This document shows, in pieces, positions 1-8,060 of a DNA stretch of 15,321 bases. Source of the DNA: Cellvibrio sp. (GTDB taxonomy: Bacteria > Pseudomonadota > Gammaproteobacteria > Pseudomonadales > Cellvibrionaceae); the NCBI GenBank assembly GCA_003524365.1, contig DQHS01000130.1:1-15321 (forward strand), given 5' to 3'. Every line of letters begins with the position of its first letter. Positions within the stretch are counted from its first letter, which is position 1. A model generated the notes under the pieces. It saw nothing but the letters and a program-made list of their open reading frames with translations, had not been told where the DNA came from and ran no database searches. The translations under genes were made by a program, and so were the position numbers.

Positions 1-879
<879 letters not shown>

Positions 880-1004
880 AAACAGTTGCCTGTGATTTTG
901 CTGCGATATATCACCCGCACGTCACTTAACGCTACGCAGCTGCCGGGTGGACGGGTGGACGGGCCGGAAATTGGGAATCTGGCCAACTCTCAACCATAAA
1001 TATA

Positions 1005-1021
1005 ATGTTATAATGTAACAT
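1005..1021 (-). promoter_or_regulatory. Putative Zur (zinc uptake regulator) box upstream of the COG0523 GTPase
   Basis: The 17-mer ATGTTATAATGTAACAT has 6-bp arms ATGTTA/TAACAT that are perfect inverted repeats around a 5-base centre. It differs by one base from ATGTTATAATATAACAT, the core I recall for gammaproteobacterial Zur sites. It lies 126 bases upstream of the GTPase start and overlaps the -10 of a candidate promoter. Zur represses low-zinc COG0523 genes in several bacteria, so the position fits the neighbour. It could also regulate an unseen gene, but nothing else starts nearby. Confidence 0.6.
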
Positions 1022-1038
1022 ATTAACACAAAAGGCAA
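1010..1038 (-). promoter_or_regulatory. Candidate sigma70 promoter for the COG0523 GTPase
   Basis: Read on the minus strand, TTGCCT (-35, at 1038-1033) is followed after exactly 17 bases by CATTAT (-10, at 1015-1010). Each hexamer matches the consensus in 4 of 6 positions. The -10 lies inside the Zur-like palindrome, the arrangement expected for zinc-dependent repression. It would leave a leader of about 120 bases. The call rests only on motif and spacing. Confidence 0.35.
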
Positions 1039-1091
1039 CCCGACTCGCCCAAAGAGCACCATGCACCCTCTGATTTGAAAATTTGAGCTGA

Positions 1092-1286
1092 TTATTTCTT
1101 TAATAGCTCCTGACGTTGCTGCTCATAGGTTTGGTAGTCAGGTGCTAAACGAGCCAAGCACTCCTTGCGCTGCACTCCGCTCAAGATTTCGCATTCGTTG
1201 CGCTGGTTTGTTTGCACTGAGTTGTAAATATCACGCTGGGAACAAGCGGCCAGAATACACAAGGAGAAAAGGATCAGTACTTTCAC
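1092..1286 (-). CDS. Small predicted lipoprotein, function unknown (64 aa, GTG start)
   Basis: The GTG start at 1286 is chosen because AGAGG lies 8 bases upstream and because it puts a lipoprotein signal directly at the N-terminus. VKVLILFSLCILAAC shows a basic residue, a hydrophobic core and the lipobox LAAC (Cys15), with Ser next to it, which in enterobacterial rules favours the outer membrane. The frame extends further upstream to an ATG at 1397, but that extension has no signal-like start and runs through the 1389-1413 stem-loop. The mature part is about 50 residues, charged and Gln/Glu-rich, with two Cys (C32, C43) in an NEC...KEC pattern that could form a disulfide. I do not recognise the family. 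It may be a small entericidin-like or envelope-associated lipoprotein, but nothing shows a function. It lies downstream of GH67 on the same strand, with a stem-loop between. Confidence 0.6.
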   Translation of the reverse strand: MKVLILFSLCILAACSQRDIYNSVQTNQRNECEILSGVQRKECLARLAPDYQTYEQQRQELLKK

Positions 1287-1388
1287 GATTGCAGCCTCTC
1301 TTTCAATAATTGATGAATGGTGCAACATCGACAAAATACAATTTAGGTAGTTCACTAGCAGATACGGTTTGTTACAGATGGGAATAGG

Positions 1389-1413
1389 CGTTCCCAAGCG
1401 GAGCTTGGGAACG
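1389..1413. repeat. Perfect stem-loop repeat (REP-like), 11-bp arms
   Basis: CGTTCCCAAGC, loop GGA, GCTTGGGAACG: eleven paired bases without a mismatch. It lies between the stop of GH67 (1434) and the small lipoprotein gene. There is no T-run on either side, so it is a poor intrinsic terminator. Stem-loops of the form GTTCCCAAGC/GCTTGGGAAC recur as dispersed extragenic repeats in many bacterial genomes, so a REP-like element or an mRNA 3'-end stabiliser is more likely. No RAYT-type transposase is seen here. Confidence 0.6.
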
Positions 1414-1433
1414 AGGGACGAGCGGTTAAAAAA

Positions 1434-3638
1434 CTACTTCAACACACGGCTCGAACTTGCGGGGTGCCAAGGCTCGGGCACATAGCGGGTACGCGCCAGG
1501 GTTTTGTAATAGTCCAAATCCTGTTTCGGTTTTTCGTAACCCGCTGGAATTGGTTTGCCCGAAAAAGTTTGGAAATAAAGTACACAGGAATCACGCCAGA
1601 TTACCGCATCGCGCTCCTGCACAATAAGCAACGCTTTAACTTGCGCAAATCGCTCCGCATCTACATAGGCTTCTAACTTATCCCAATCGCGCTGCATGCT
1701 GCGCACTTGCTCCACACCTTGGTAATATTTGTGGACCAGCTCGTCCCACAAACTGCGGCCGGATTTCATTTTATGATCCCAACTCACGTGGTGAAACCAG
1801 AGTAAAAAATCTTCCGGCACTGCATTCACATCGCCATAGAGTTCTGCAAGCGGCGCGGGGTATTGTGCAATCGCATTAGAACCGGTTTTGGTGCGATCAA
1901 AACCAATGCCGTCTTTTGCCGCGCGGTGATAATAAATTGCCGTCCAATCCGGGCGCTCCAGATTTGTAGTCCAAGGCGCGGGGCCATAGTGATCGCCTTG
2001 CGAATACAAGTGAGTTAACCCTAAAGGCGAGCGATAATTCACGCCCGCTTCGCGGGAGATCATCATCATATTTTTAACGGGTTTGATAAATTTTTTATCG
2101 TTTGAAAATGTCATGCGCAGCCATTCTTCTGCGGCGGATTCTGCAGAAATCTCGTGATCCCAGGCCATACGCCCAAAAGCATACCAGCTGGATTGCACAA
2201 ACGGATGCCCGGTCCAATTGCGGTCGGTGCCAGGGTTAATTACCGCGGCCATACCGGTGCGTTTGGTGTTAAATACCTTTCCTTCGAGAATATCACCGAT
2301 AGTTGAACCCTCGCCCTTCGCGTAGGTGTCCGTGCGCAACGATTCTTCAAACAAAGGGCCTTGATAAGCCAGATGGGTTGCAAAACCAAAATATTCTTGC
2401 GTGACCTGGAATTCCATCATCATGTTGGTTTTTTCCATCGCGGAAAAAAGTGATGAATAGGGCTCGCGCGGTTGAAAATCGATGGGGCCATTTTTAACTT
2501 GCAGGATTACGTTATCGGCGAATTTTCCATCGAGTGGTTTAAATTCATCGTAAGAGCCGCGAAAACGATCACCTATATCCGGGCTGTAAACAAACGCGCG
2601 CCAAAACACGACACCACCAAAAGGTTTTAACGCAGCGGCGAGCATGTTCGCACCATCGGCGTGATTGCGGCCATAATCCTGCGGGCCTGGCTGACCTTCG
2701 GAATTCGCTTTTACCAAATAGCCGCCAAAATCGGGAATATATTCATAGACTTTTTTGGTGCGCTCTTTCCACCATTGTTGCACGCGCGGATCGAGTGGAT
2801 CAGCCAAATCCAAATCACCAAATGCACGCGGTGAATTGTAATTAATTGATAGATATACCTTGATGCCGTAAGGGCGAAACACATCCGCAAGCGCCGCAAT
2901 TTTTTGTAAGAACTGGTCGCTCAATACACGCGGATCGGCATTTACATTATTCAGCACTGTACCATTGATGCCGAGCGATGCATTGACGCGCGCATAATCA
3001 ACATACCGTTGAGATTTATGCTCAGGCAATGTGCCCCAATCCCATAGCGACAAACCGGCGTAACCGCGCTCAACCACGCGATTCAAATTGTCCCAATGAT
3101 TAATCACGCGGTGCTGTAATTTGGGTGTGCTGGCGATGGAAATTTTATCGAGCGATTGCTGGGTTTGAATCAAACGCAGTAAATGAAAACTGCCGTAAAG
3201 CACACCCACATCAGAATTTGCGGCGACAACGGTGACCGGGCGTTTATTGATGCGTGTCTGCTCAATTAAATAGCCTTCATCACCTAATGCAGCCAAGCGA
3301 TCACCTAACTGCAGCGATGCAATAAGCGGAGAATTGGCAGGCGTACCCACTACCAATGCCTGTTTGAACAATTTTTTATTAGTGATGGCGATAGGTTTAT
3401 CCAACAAACCACTTAAACCGCGCTGTAGCTCGGCGGCTGCTACACTCAAACCGGGTGTATCACCTTCAACCAGAATCTGGTTGAACTGCTGCTGATAGGT
3501 TTTGCGCAAGGTCTTGTCGGCCACTGGTTGATAGCGTAACCACATGTCATAACCATCTTCAGCATTGCTGACTTGTGCGACTCCAGCAAGAAAAAACACC
3601 CACAAAATGAATAGATTGGTAAAGAATCGTCTGGACAC
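1434..3638 (-). CDS. GH67 alpha-glucuronidase (glucuronoxylan oligosaccharide debranching)
   Basis: This enzyme removes alpha-1,2-linked (4-O-methyl)glucuronic acid from the terminal xylose of xylo-oligosaccharides. At 734 residues it is full length for GH67. E314 (NSEGQ), D387 (GPID) and E415 (VTQEYFG) fit the catalytic acid and the two proposed base carboxylates. Each is offset by exactly 22 from E292, D365 and E393 that I recall for Cellvibrio GlcA67A. The N-terminus has a hydrophobic signal ending near SNA (residue 26). There is no lipobox, and SRRFF at 2-6 resembles a twin-arginine motif, though the hydrophobic core is long, as in Sec signals. The start is GTG at 3638, with GGAG 6 bases upstream. 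The Cellvibrio enzyme was reported as membrane-bound, so a periplasmic or outer-membrane site is likely. It is divergent from the binding protein/xylanase pair, with which it shares 156 bases of upstream DNA. Confidence 0.96.
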   Translation of the reverse strand: MSRRFFTNLFILWVFFLAGVAQVSNAEDGYDMWLRYQPVADKTLRKTYQQQFNQILVEGDTPGLSVAAAELQRGLSGLLDKPIAITNKKLFKQALVVGTPANSPLIASLQLGDRLAALGDEGYLIEQTRINKRPVTVVAANSDVGVLYGSFHLLRLIQTQQSLDKISIASTPKLQHRVINHWDNLNRVVERGYAGLSLWDWGTLPEHKSQRYVDYARVNASLGINGTVLNNVNADPRVLSDQFLQKIAALADVFRPYGIKVYLSINYNSPRAFGDLDLADPLDPRVQQWWKERTKKVYEYIPDFGGYLVKANSEGQPGPQDYGRNHADGANMLAAALKPFGGVVFWRAFVYSPDIGDRFRGSYDEFKPLDGKFADNVILQVKNGPIDFQPREPYSSLFSAMEKTNMMMEFQVTQEYFGFATHLAYQGPLFEESLRTDTYAKGEGSTIGDILEGKVFNTKRTGMAAVINPGTDRNWTGHPFVQSSWYAFGRMAWDHEISAESAAEEWLRMTFSNDKKFIKPVKNMMMISREAGVNYRSPLGLTHLYSQGDHYGPAPWTTNLERPDWTAIYYHRAAKDGIGFDRTKTGSNAIAQYPAPLAELYGDVNAVPEDFLLWFHHVSWDHKMKSGRSLWDELVHKYYQGVEQVRSMQRDWDKLEAYVDAERFAQVKALLIVQERDAVIWRDSCVLYFQTFSGKPIPAGYEKPKQDLDYYKTLARTRYVPEPWHPASSSRVLK

Positions 3639-3794
3639 CTGTATCTCCGCATGGATTATTTTTAAATAACTGCTATCTTATAGTCACAACAAATATAACA
3701 CTAGCATACAAGAACACAACCTAATAAATGTAAAGGATCGCACCGGCGCAGCAACACTAAAATCAGCCTTAACACTCTTTATTTCGGTCAAAAA
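3639..3794. promoter_or_regulatory. Divergent intergenic region between GH67 and the binding protein/GH10 pair
   Basis: These 156 bases must carry the promoters for both directions. The DNA is AT-rich, especially next to GH67, with a short symmetry TTATTTTTAAATAA. On the minus strand TATAAG (from CTTATA near 3675) is a possible -10 for GH67. I found no convincing -35/-10 pair and no strong operator palindrome. The plus-strand gene has no clear Shine-Dalgarno sequence. Co-regulation by xylan-derived sugars is inferred from the shared region only. Confidence 0.35.
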
Positions 3795-4697
3795 ATGATA
3801 AAAATTATTTCTTTATGCCTCATTTCTCTATTTGGTATTCAGGCATTTGCCGCTGAAAAAACTATCCGCGTAAACGATTTCAGTGACCCCAACGCCGCTT
3901 ATGCCATCAAAATGCTCAAGCTCGCAATTGATCACAGCGATAGCCCCAACTACAAAATAGAGGTGATTAAAGAAGATTTCACTCAAGCGCGCGTCAATGA
4001 AGAAGTGCGTTCTGGTGGCCTGCTGGATTTGTGTTGGGCGTCTTCTGATGCAGAAATTGAATCACAGTTGCGCCCTATTCGCATTCCACTATTCAAGGGT
4101 TTGTTGGGCTATCGCATATTTATCATCAATAAAGATAATCAAGCCAAATTTGATAATGTCAAAACCTTAAATGATTTGAAAAAATTAACTATCGGTCAGG
4201 GGCGTACCTGGGCGGATGGTCGCATACTCGAAGCCAATGGTTTTAACGTTATCAAAACCAATAAATACCCGAGTTTATTTTACATGGTTGAAGGCGGCCG
4301 CTTTGATGGATTTCCTCGCGGCGTACACGAACCTTTTGGTGAGCTTGAAGCGCGCCCCACCATGGATCTGACTGTTGAAAAAAATTTGATGGTCTATTAC
4401 CAAATGCCATTTTATTTATTTGTGTCACCCAGCAATCAGGCATTGGCAAAAGATTTGGAAATTGGTTTTGAACGTGCCATTGCCAATGGCGAATTCGATA
4501 AAATCTTTTATGGCGATAAATCCATTCAGGATGTGCTGCAAAAAGCGAATATGAGAAGTCGCACACTATTTAAATTGGATAACCCCCTGCTTTCCAAAGA
4601 GACGCCAACTGAGCGCAAAGAGCTTTGGTTTGATCCGCAATCAATTCCCGACGCTAATGCACCCGTTGCCAGCAATCAATTAACCACCATCGAATAA
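3795..4697 (+). CDS. Orphan periplasmic substrate-binding protein, type 2 (SBP_bac_3-like)
   Basis: The 300-residue protein has a Sec signal ending at AFA|AEK (residue 19), then a region that reads like a type-2 periplasmic binding fold: IRVNDF early, a lobe with RPIRIPLFKGLLGYRIF, the hinge-like LNDLKKLTIGQG near residues 127-138, and a helical end at about 240-250. A tail of about 50 residues rich in Pro, Asn and Glu follows. The best general match is the SBP_bac_3 group (amino-acid and polar solute binders). No ABC permease or ATPase is adjacent, and no kinase or cyclase domain is fused to it. It ends 25 bases before the GH10 start, so the two are probably co-transcribed. It might be a sensing or scavenging protein for xylan-derived oligosaccharides or acids, but the ligand cannot be read from the sequence. 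Confidence 0.75.
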   Translation: MIKIISLCLISLFGIQAFAAEKTIRVNDFSDPNAAYAIKMLKLAIDHSDSPNYKIEVIKEDFTQARVNEEVRSGGLLDLCWASSDAEIESQLRPIRIPLFKGLLGYRIFIINKDNQAKFDNVKTLNDLKKLTIGQGRTWADGRILEANGFNVIKTNKYPSLFYMVEGGRFDGFPRGVHEPFGELEARPTMDLTVEKNLMVYYQMPFYLFVSPSNQALAKDLEIGFERAIANGEFDKIFYGDKSIQDVLQKANMRSRTLFKLDNPLLSKETPTERKELWFDPQSIPDANAPVASNQLTTIE

Positions 4698-4722
4698 TCA
4701 ACCTGTCAGAGGAACAACCACG

Positions 4723-5859
4723 ATGAATATTTCCCGTAGAAACTTATTAGCGATGAGCGGTGCTACCGCCGCACTAATCGCCAGTGCAAAACTGCAGGCG
4801 GCGGAAAAAGCGGCAGCGGCAACCGGGTTGAAAGATGCATACAAAGATGACTTTTTAATTGGTGCAGCATTAAGTGTGTCGATTATCAAACAACAAGATC
4901 CAAAACTCGTTGCACTGATCAACAAAGATTTTAATTCAGTCACACCAGAAAATTGCCAAAAATGGGGCGAGATCCGCAATGAAGATGGCAGTTGGAAATG
5001 GCAAGACAGTGATGCCATTGTGGACTTTGCCGGGAAACATAAATTACATATGGTTGGCCACACGCTTGGCTGGCACAGCCAGATTCCTGAGAGCGTATTC
5101 AAAAATAAAGATGGCAGCTATATTTCCAAAGACGCTTTGGTAAAAAAACAACAAGAACATATCACCACCCTGGTTGATCGTTACAAAGGTAAAATCCACG
5201 CATGGGATGTTGTGAATGAGGCGGTTGGTGACGACAACAAAATGCGTGATAGCCATTGGTATAAAATCATGGGGGACGACTTCCTCGTTAATGCATTTAA
5301 CCTTGCCCATGAAACAGATCCAAACGCACATTTGATGTACAACGATTACAACAACGAGCGCAAAGACAAACGTCAGGCTACCGTTGAGATGATCAAACGC
5401 CTGCAAAAACGCAGCGTGCCTATTCATGGCTTGGGCATGCAAGCGCACATTGGACTCGGAACCAATATGCAGGACTTTGAAGACAGTATCCTCGCCTATT
5501 CTGCCTTGGGCTTGAAAGTCCATCTCACTGAATTGGATATCGATGTACTGCCTTCAGTATGGAATCTACCGGTGGCCGAAATTTCTACCCGCTTTGAATA
5601 CAAGCCAGAGCGAGATCCCTACATCAAAGGCTTGCCGAAAGAGATTGATGAGCAGCTTGCCAAAGCCTATGAAAGCCTCTTTAAAATTTTAATCAAACAC
5701 AAAGAAAAAATTGAACGCGTCACTTTCTGGGGAGTAAGTGATGACGCCAGTTGGTTGAATGGCTTCCCGATCCCCGGTCGCACCAATTATCCATTGTTGT
5801 TTGACCGCAAGCAGGAACCTAAAAGCGCCTACTTCCGCTTGCTCGATCTTAAAAAATAA
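4723..5859 (+). CDS. GH10 endo-beta-1,4-xylanase with Tat-type signal, single domain
   Basis: A retaining xylanase that cuts the xylan backbone. The acid/base is E166 in WDVVNEAVGD and the nucleophile is E270 in HLTELDID. Further GH10 marks are SVTPENCQKW (72-81), GHTLGWHSQIP (112-122), MYNDYNNE (205-212) and WGVSDDASWLNG (336-347). The N-terminus carries SRRNLLA (4-10), a weak core with small residues and a cleavage site near LQA (26), which is a twin-arginine signal. At 378 residues it is one catalytic domain without a carbohydrate-binding module or Ser linker, unlike the large secreted Cellvibrio xylanases. It resembles the compact GH10 type I recall from Cellvibrio mixtus (Xyn10B). A periplasmic or cell-bound role on oligosaccharides beside GH67 is likely. 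AGAGGA lies 10 bases before the ATG. Confidence 0.96.
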   Translation: MNISRRNLLAMSGATAALIASAKLQAAEKAAAATGLKDAYKDDFLIGAALSVSIIKQQDPKLVALINKDFNSVTPENCQKWGEIRNEDGSWKWQDSDAIVDFAGKHKLHMVGHTLGWHSQIPESVFKNKDGSYISKDALVKKQQEHITTLVDRYKGKIHAWDVVNEAVGDDNKMRDSHWYKIMGDDFLVNAFNLAHETDPNAHLMYNDYNNERKDKRQATVEMIKRLQKRSVPIHGLGMQAHIGLGTNMQDFEDSILAYSALGLKVHLTELDIDVLPSVWNLPVAEISTRFEYKPERDPYIKGLPKEIDEQLAKAYESLFKILIKHKEKIERVTFWGVSDDASWLNGFPIPGRTNYPLLFDRKQEPKSAYFRLLDLKK

Positions 5860-5884
5860 CTAACCCTTCTCCTTACCCTTCACG

Positions 5885-5936
5885 TCGGGTTGTTGTAGGC
5901 TTGCGTTAAAACACAGCAAGGTTTACAACAACCCGA
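5885..5936 (+). promoter_or_regulatory. Long stem-loop ending directly at the acyltransferase start codon
   Basis: TCGGGTTGTTGTA (5885-5897) pairs perfectly over 13 bases with TACAACAACCCGA (5924-5936). Inside, CTTGC (5900-5904) pairs with GCAAG (5916-5920). The last paired base is followed at once by the ATG at 5937, and no Shine-Dalgarno sequence is visible. No T-run follows, so an ordinary intrinsic terminator for the xylanase is unlikely. It may be a repeat-derived hairpin, an attenuating structure that hides the start, or an mRNA 3'-end stabiliser for the GH10 transcript. Confidence 0.55.
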
Positions 5937-6887
5937 ATGAAAAAACCGCTCCAAGCTAAACATCTCCCCCCGGTATTTCGCTGGTCATTTTTGGGCCCGC
6001 GTTATTGGTCTACATGGATCATGTTGGGATTTTTACAATTAATAGCCTACCTACCCATGCAAATTAATTTTGTATTGGGGCGTGGATTAGGTTGGCTGCT
6101 CTTTCATCTAATCCCCAGTCGCAAACGAATTGCGGATACGAATATCCGCCTCTGCTTTCCCAAACTCAATAACACCGAACGCGAACACATGGTGCGTGGT
6201 GTTATTCAGTCTTGCGGTATCAGTTTTTTTGAAAGTGCCATGGCATTGTGGGGGCCAACAAAGCGCTTGCATGCCTGCCACAGAATTGCAGGATTAGAAC
6301 ATCTGCAAGCAGCCAAAGCAGCTGGTAAAGGAGTATTACTCGTAGGTTGTCATATGACGACACTGGACATCGGCGGACGCTTACTCGCCCTTCATGTCAA
6401 AACCGATTTTCTTTATCGGCAAGATCCCAATCCTCTCCTCGCGTATATGTTGGTGAGAGCACGCGAGCGTTATTACGGTGACGCCATCATCAGCGTTGAG
6501 ACGCGAAAATTGGTGCGCAACCTACGCGCAGGGCATATTGTCTGGTATGCACCGGATCAGGATTACGGAGTCAAACACAGTATTTTTGCACCGTTTTTTG
6601 GAATTCCCGCTGCAACAGTTCCAGGTACAGCGCGCTTTGCAACATTAGGCAATGCACAAGTAATGGCGTTTTCGCATTACCGCGAACCGGACGGACATTA
6701 CCGGATTGAGATAAGTGCACCCTTGGAGAATTTTCCAATCGGCGATGATGTGGTTGACGGCACACGCGTGAATCAGATGATTGAACAGATGATTTGCAAA
6801 CAACCGGATCAATATTTATGGGTGCACAGACGCTTTAAAACACGCCCGGAAGGCGAGGCAAGCTTTTACGCAAAAAAGAAAAAATAG
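5937..6887 (+). CDS. LpxL/HtrB-like lysophospholipid (lipid A late) acyltransferase
   Basis: Member of the family that adds secondary acyl chains to lipid A from acyl-ACP on the inner face of the inner membrane. It has 316 residues against about 306 for E. coli LpxL. Features are PRYWSTW near residue 21, a membrane anchor at about 28-58, NIRLCFP at 69-75, the HX4D catalytic motif (H139, D144 in GCHMTTLDIGGR) and WYAPDQDYG, the equivalent of the family's later conserved block. The N-terminus aligns with LpxL from FLGPRYW onward, which supports the ATG at 5937 despite no visible ribosome-binding site and a hairpin touching it. The C-terminus ends in basic FYAKKKK. It lies between two xylan genes without an obvious pathway link. 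Which lipid A position or lipid it acylates cannot be told. Confidence 0.9.
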   Translation: MKKPLQAKHLPPVFRWSFLGPRYWSTWIMLGFLQLIAYLPMQINFVLGRGLGWLLFHLIPSRKRIADTNIRLCFPKLNNTEREHMVRGVIQSCGISFFESAMALWGPTKRLHACHRIAGLEHLQAAKAAGKGVLLVGCHMTTLDIGGRLLALHVKTDFLYRQDPNPLLAYMLVRARERYYGDAIISVETRKLVRNLRAGHIVWYAPDQDYGVKHSIFAPFFGIPAATVPGTARFATLGNAQVMAFSHYREPDGHYRIEISAPLENFPIGDDVVDGTRVNQMIEQMICKQPDQYLWVHRRFKTRPEGEASFYAKKKK

Positions 6888-6889
6888 TC

Positions 6890-6916
6890 GCATGCCCAAG
6901 CAGGGTTTGGGCATGC
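6890..6916 (-). terminator. Intrinsic terminator for CE2 (minus strand), between convergent genes
   Basis: GCATGCCCAA (6890-6899), loop GCAGGGT, TTGGGCATGC (6907-6916): perfect 10-bp arms. Read on the minus strand the stem is followed by GACTATTTTTTCTTTTTT, a good U-tract, so it fits termination of the CE2 message. That tract is the complement of the A-rich lysine codons and stop of the acyltransferase gene. In the plus direction only CTCTT follows, so stopping there would be weaker. Confidence 0.7.
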
Positions 6917-6928
6917 TCTTACCACTAA

Positions 6929-8011
6929 TCACCAATTCATCTTCTGCTTTATAAACGCAGTCAACTTTTCTGCATTGGCTTTGTGTTGTGCAATGCGCGG
7001 GTGGCCACCGAAACCGGTAAATTCAAAGAAAATCGTATCCAGTTTTGTATCTTTGTTTTCTTTTTTCATCCGTTCAACCGCAGCGGTAACATAGCCAGGC
7101 CATTTGGGATTTGCTGTGGCGTCCATACTGCCAAGTGCACAAATAATGGGCGCCTCAGGATATTTAGCACGAATACTGCGTACAAAATCGATATAAGCTT
7201 GCACGCGCTGTGCATCACTTGGGATGGGTTGCAAACGTTTTTCACGGTCGATCAACCAGCTGTCGTTCTGGAGTAAATTAATCACCACAACGTCAGGTGT
7301 CCACTGGGTAAAATCCCATTTACTCTCGTTATCACCCACCGCACTTAATTGGTCGTAAAACTGCGGCATGATAAACGGAAACCAGCTAACCATAATCCCA
7401 ATTCCGCTTTGCGATATGGTGTGCAATTCAGCATCGAGATTACGCGCGGTGATTGCACCATACGCCCAGTAATTATTTTTTTCGTTCAGCAGGTGATCTG
7501 CGCCATTATCAGCGCCTTCATTACCTGCCCCTGAGGTAATCGAATCACCATAGATTTCAATGCGCCGAGTTGGCCGCACGGGTGGTGCCAGCAATTTTGC
7601 ATTAGCATCCAACACCAAGCCTTTAAAAGCTGTAGCGCCCTCTTCCCCTTCGGTGCGCTTGTAAATTTCCACAGTGTGATTGCCCGGGGTTAACGCGGTG
7701 GAAATCACATAGGTTTGCTCACCTTTTTTAGCTTCCAACACGTAGGGATGCTGGGTTTCACCGTCAACAAAAACATTGAAATAGTTTTTGCCGAGCTGGT
7801 CATCCAATGTAATCGCCAGCGAAGCACCCGTGAAATTGGCTTTGATACTGGAACCCGCCCAGGAAAGCGCAGGTGCTTTTTTATCGTTGAAGTCGATACG
7901 GCCAGTGTATAAATACTGCTTACTATCAGCACTGATCGTCTGTACCGGCTCGGCCATCACCAAGCCCGAGAAGCACAATGCGCCAAGCAAAAGCGTGTGG
8001 ATTATTTTCAT
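6929..8011 (-). CDS. CE2 family acetyl (xylan) esterase, SGNH type
   Basis: Deacetylates acetylated xylan or xylo-oligosaccharides. The Sec signal ends at VMA|EP (residue 20). A beta-sandwich domain at about 25-140 (TGRIDF, WAGSSIKANF, HTVEIYKRTEG) is followed by the SGNH hydrolase domain: GDSIT with Ser157, SQSGIG (Gly203), NLLQND (Asn249) and the C-terminal His337 in GFGGHPRIAQHKANAEKL. This two-domain plan is that of CE2. The usual acidic residue just before the His (DxHP in many CE2 proteins) is Gly here, so a Ser-His dyad is possible; I recall such dyads being described in CE2. The 360 residues are full length, with no binding module or linker. The gene converges on the acyltransferase and has a palindrome about 50 bases upstream. 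Confidence 0.92.
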   Translation of the reverse strand: MKIIHTLLLGALCFSGLVMAEPVQTISADSKQYLYTGRIDFNDKKAPALSWAGSSIKANFTGASLAITLDDQLGKNYFNVFVDGETQHPYVLEAKKGEQTYVISTALTPGNHTVEIYKRTEGEEGATAFKGLVLDANAKLLAPPVRPTRRIEIYGDSITSGAGNEGADNGADHLLNEKNNYWAYGAITARNLDAELHTISQSGIGIMVSWFPFIMPQFYDQLSAVGDNESKWDFTQWTPDVVVINLLQNDSWLIDREKRLQPIPSDAQRVQAYIDFVRSIRAKYPEAPIICALGSMDATANPKWPGYVTAAVERMKKENKDTKLDTIFFEFTGFGGHPRIAQHKANAEKLTAFIKQKMNW

Positions 8012-8060
8012 AGGAAGCTCACATCAGGAATTACGTTTTTAGGGCTGTTAGTCTTGTTAT

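Noticed and set aside
943..962. Tandem GGGTGGAC repeat in the GTPase leader
   Set aside because: Only two full copies and a partial third; too short to call a repeat element or a regulatory site.
1287..1397. N-terminal extension of the small lipoprotein from ATG at 1397
   Set aside because: It would bury the lipoprotein signal about 50 residues inside and run through the stem-loop repeat. The GTG at 1286 has a good ribosome-binding site.
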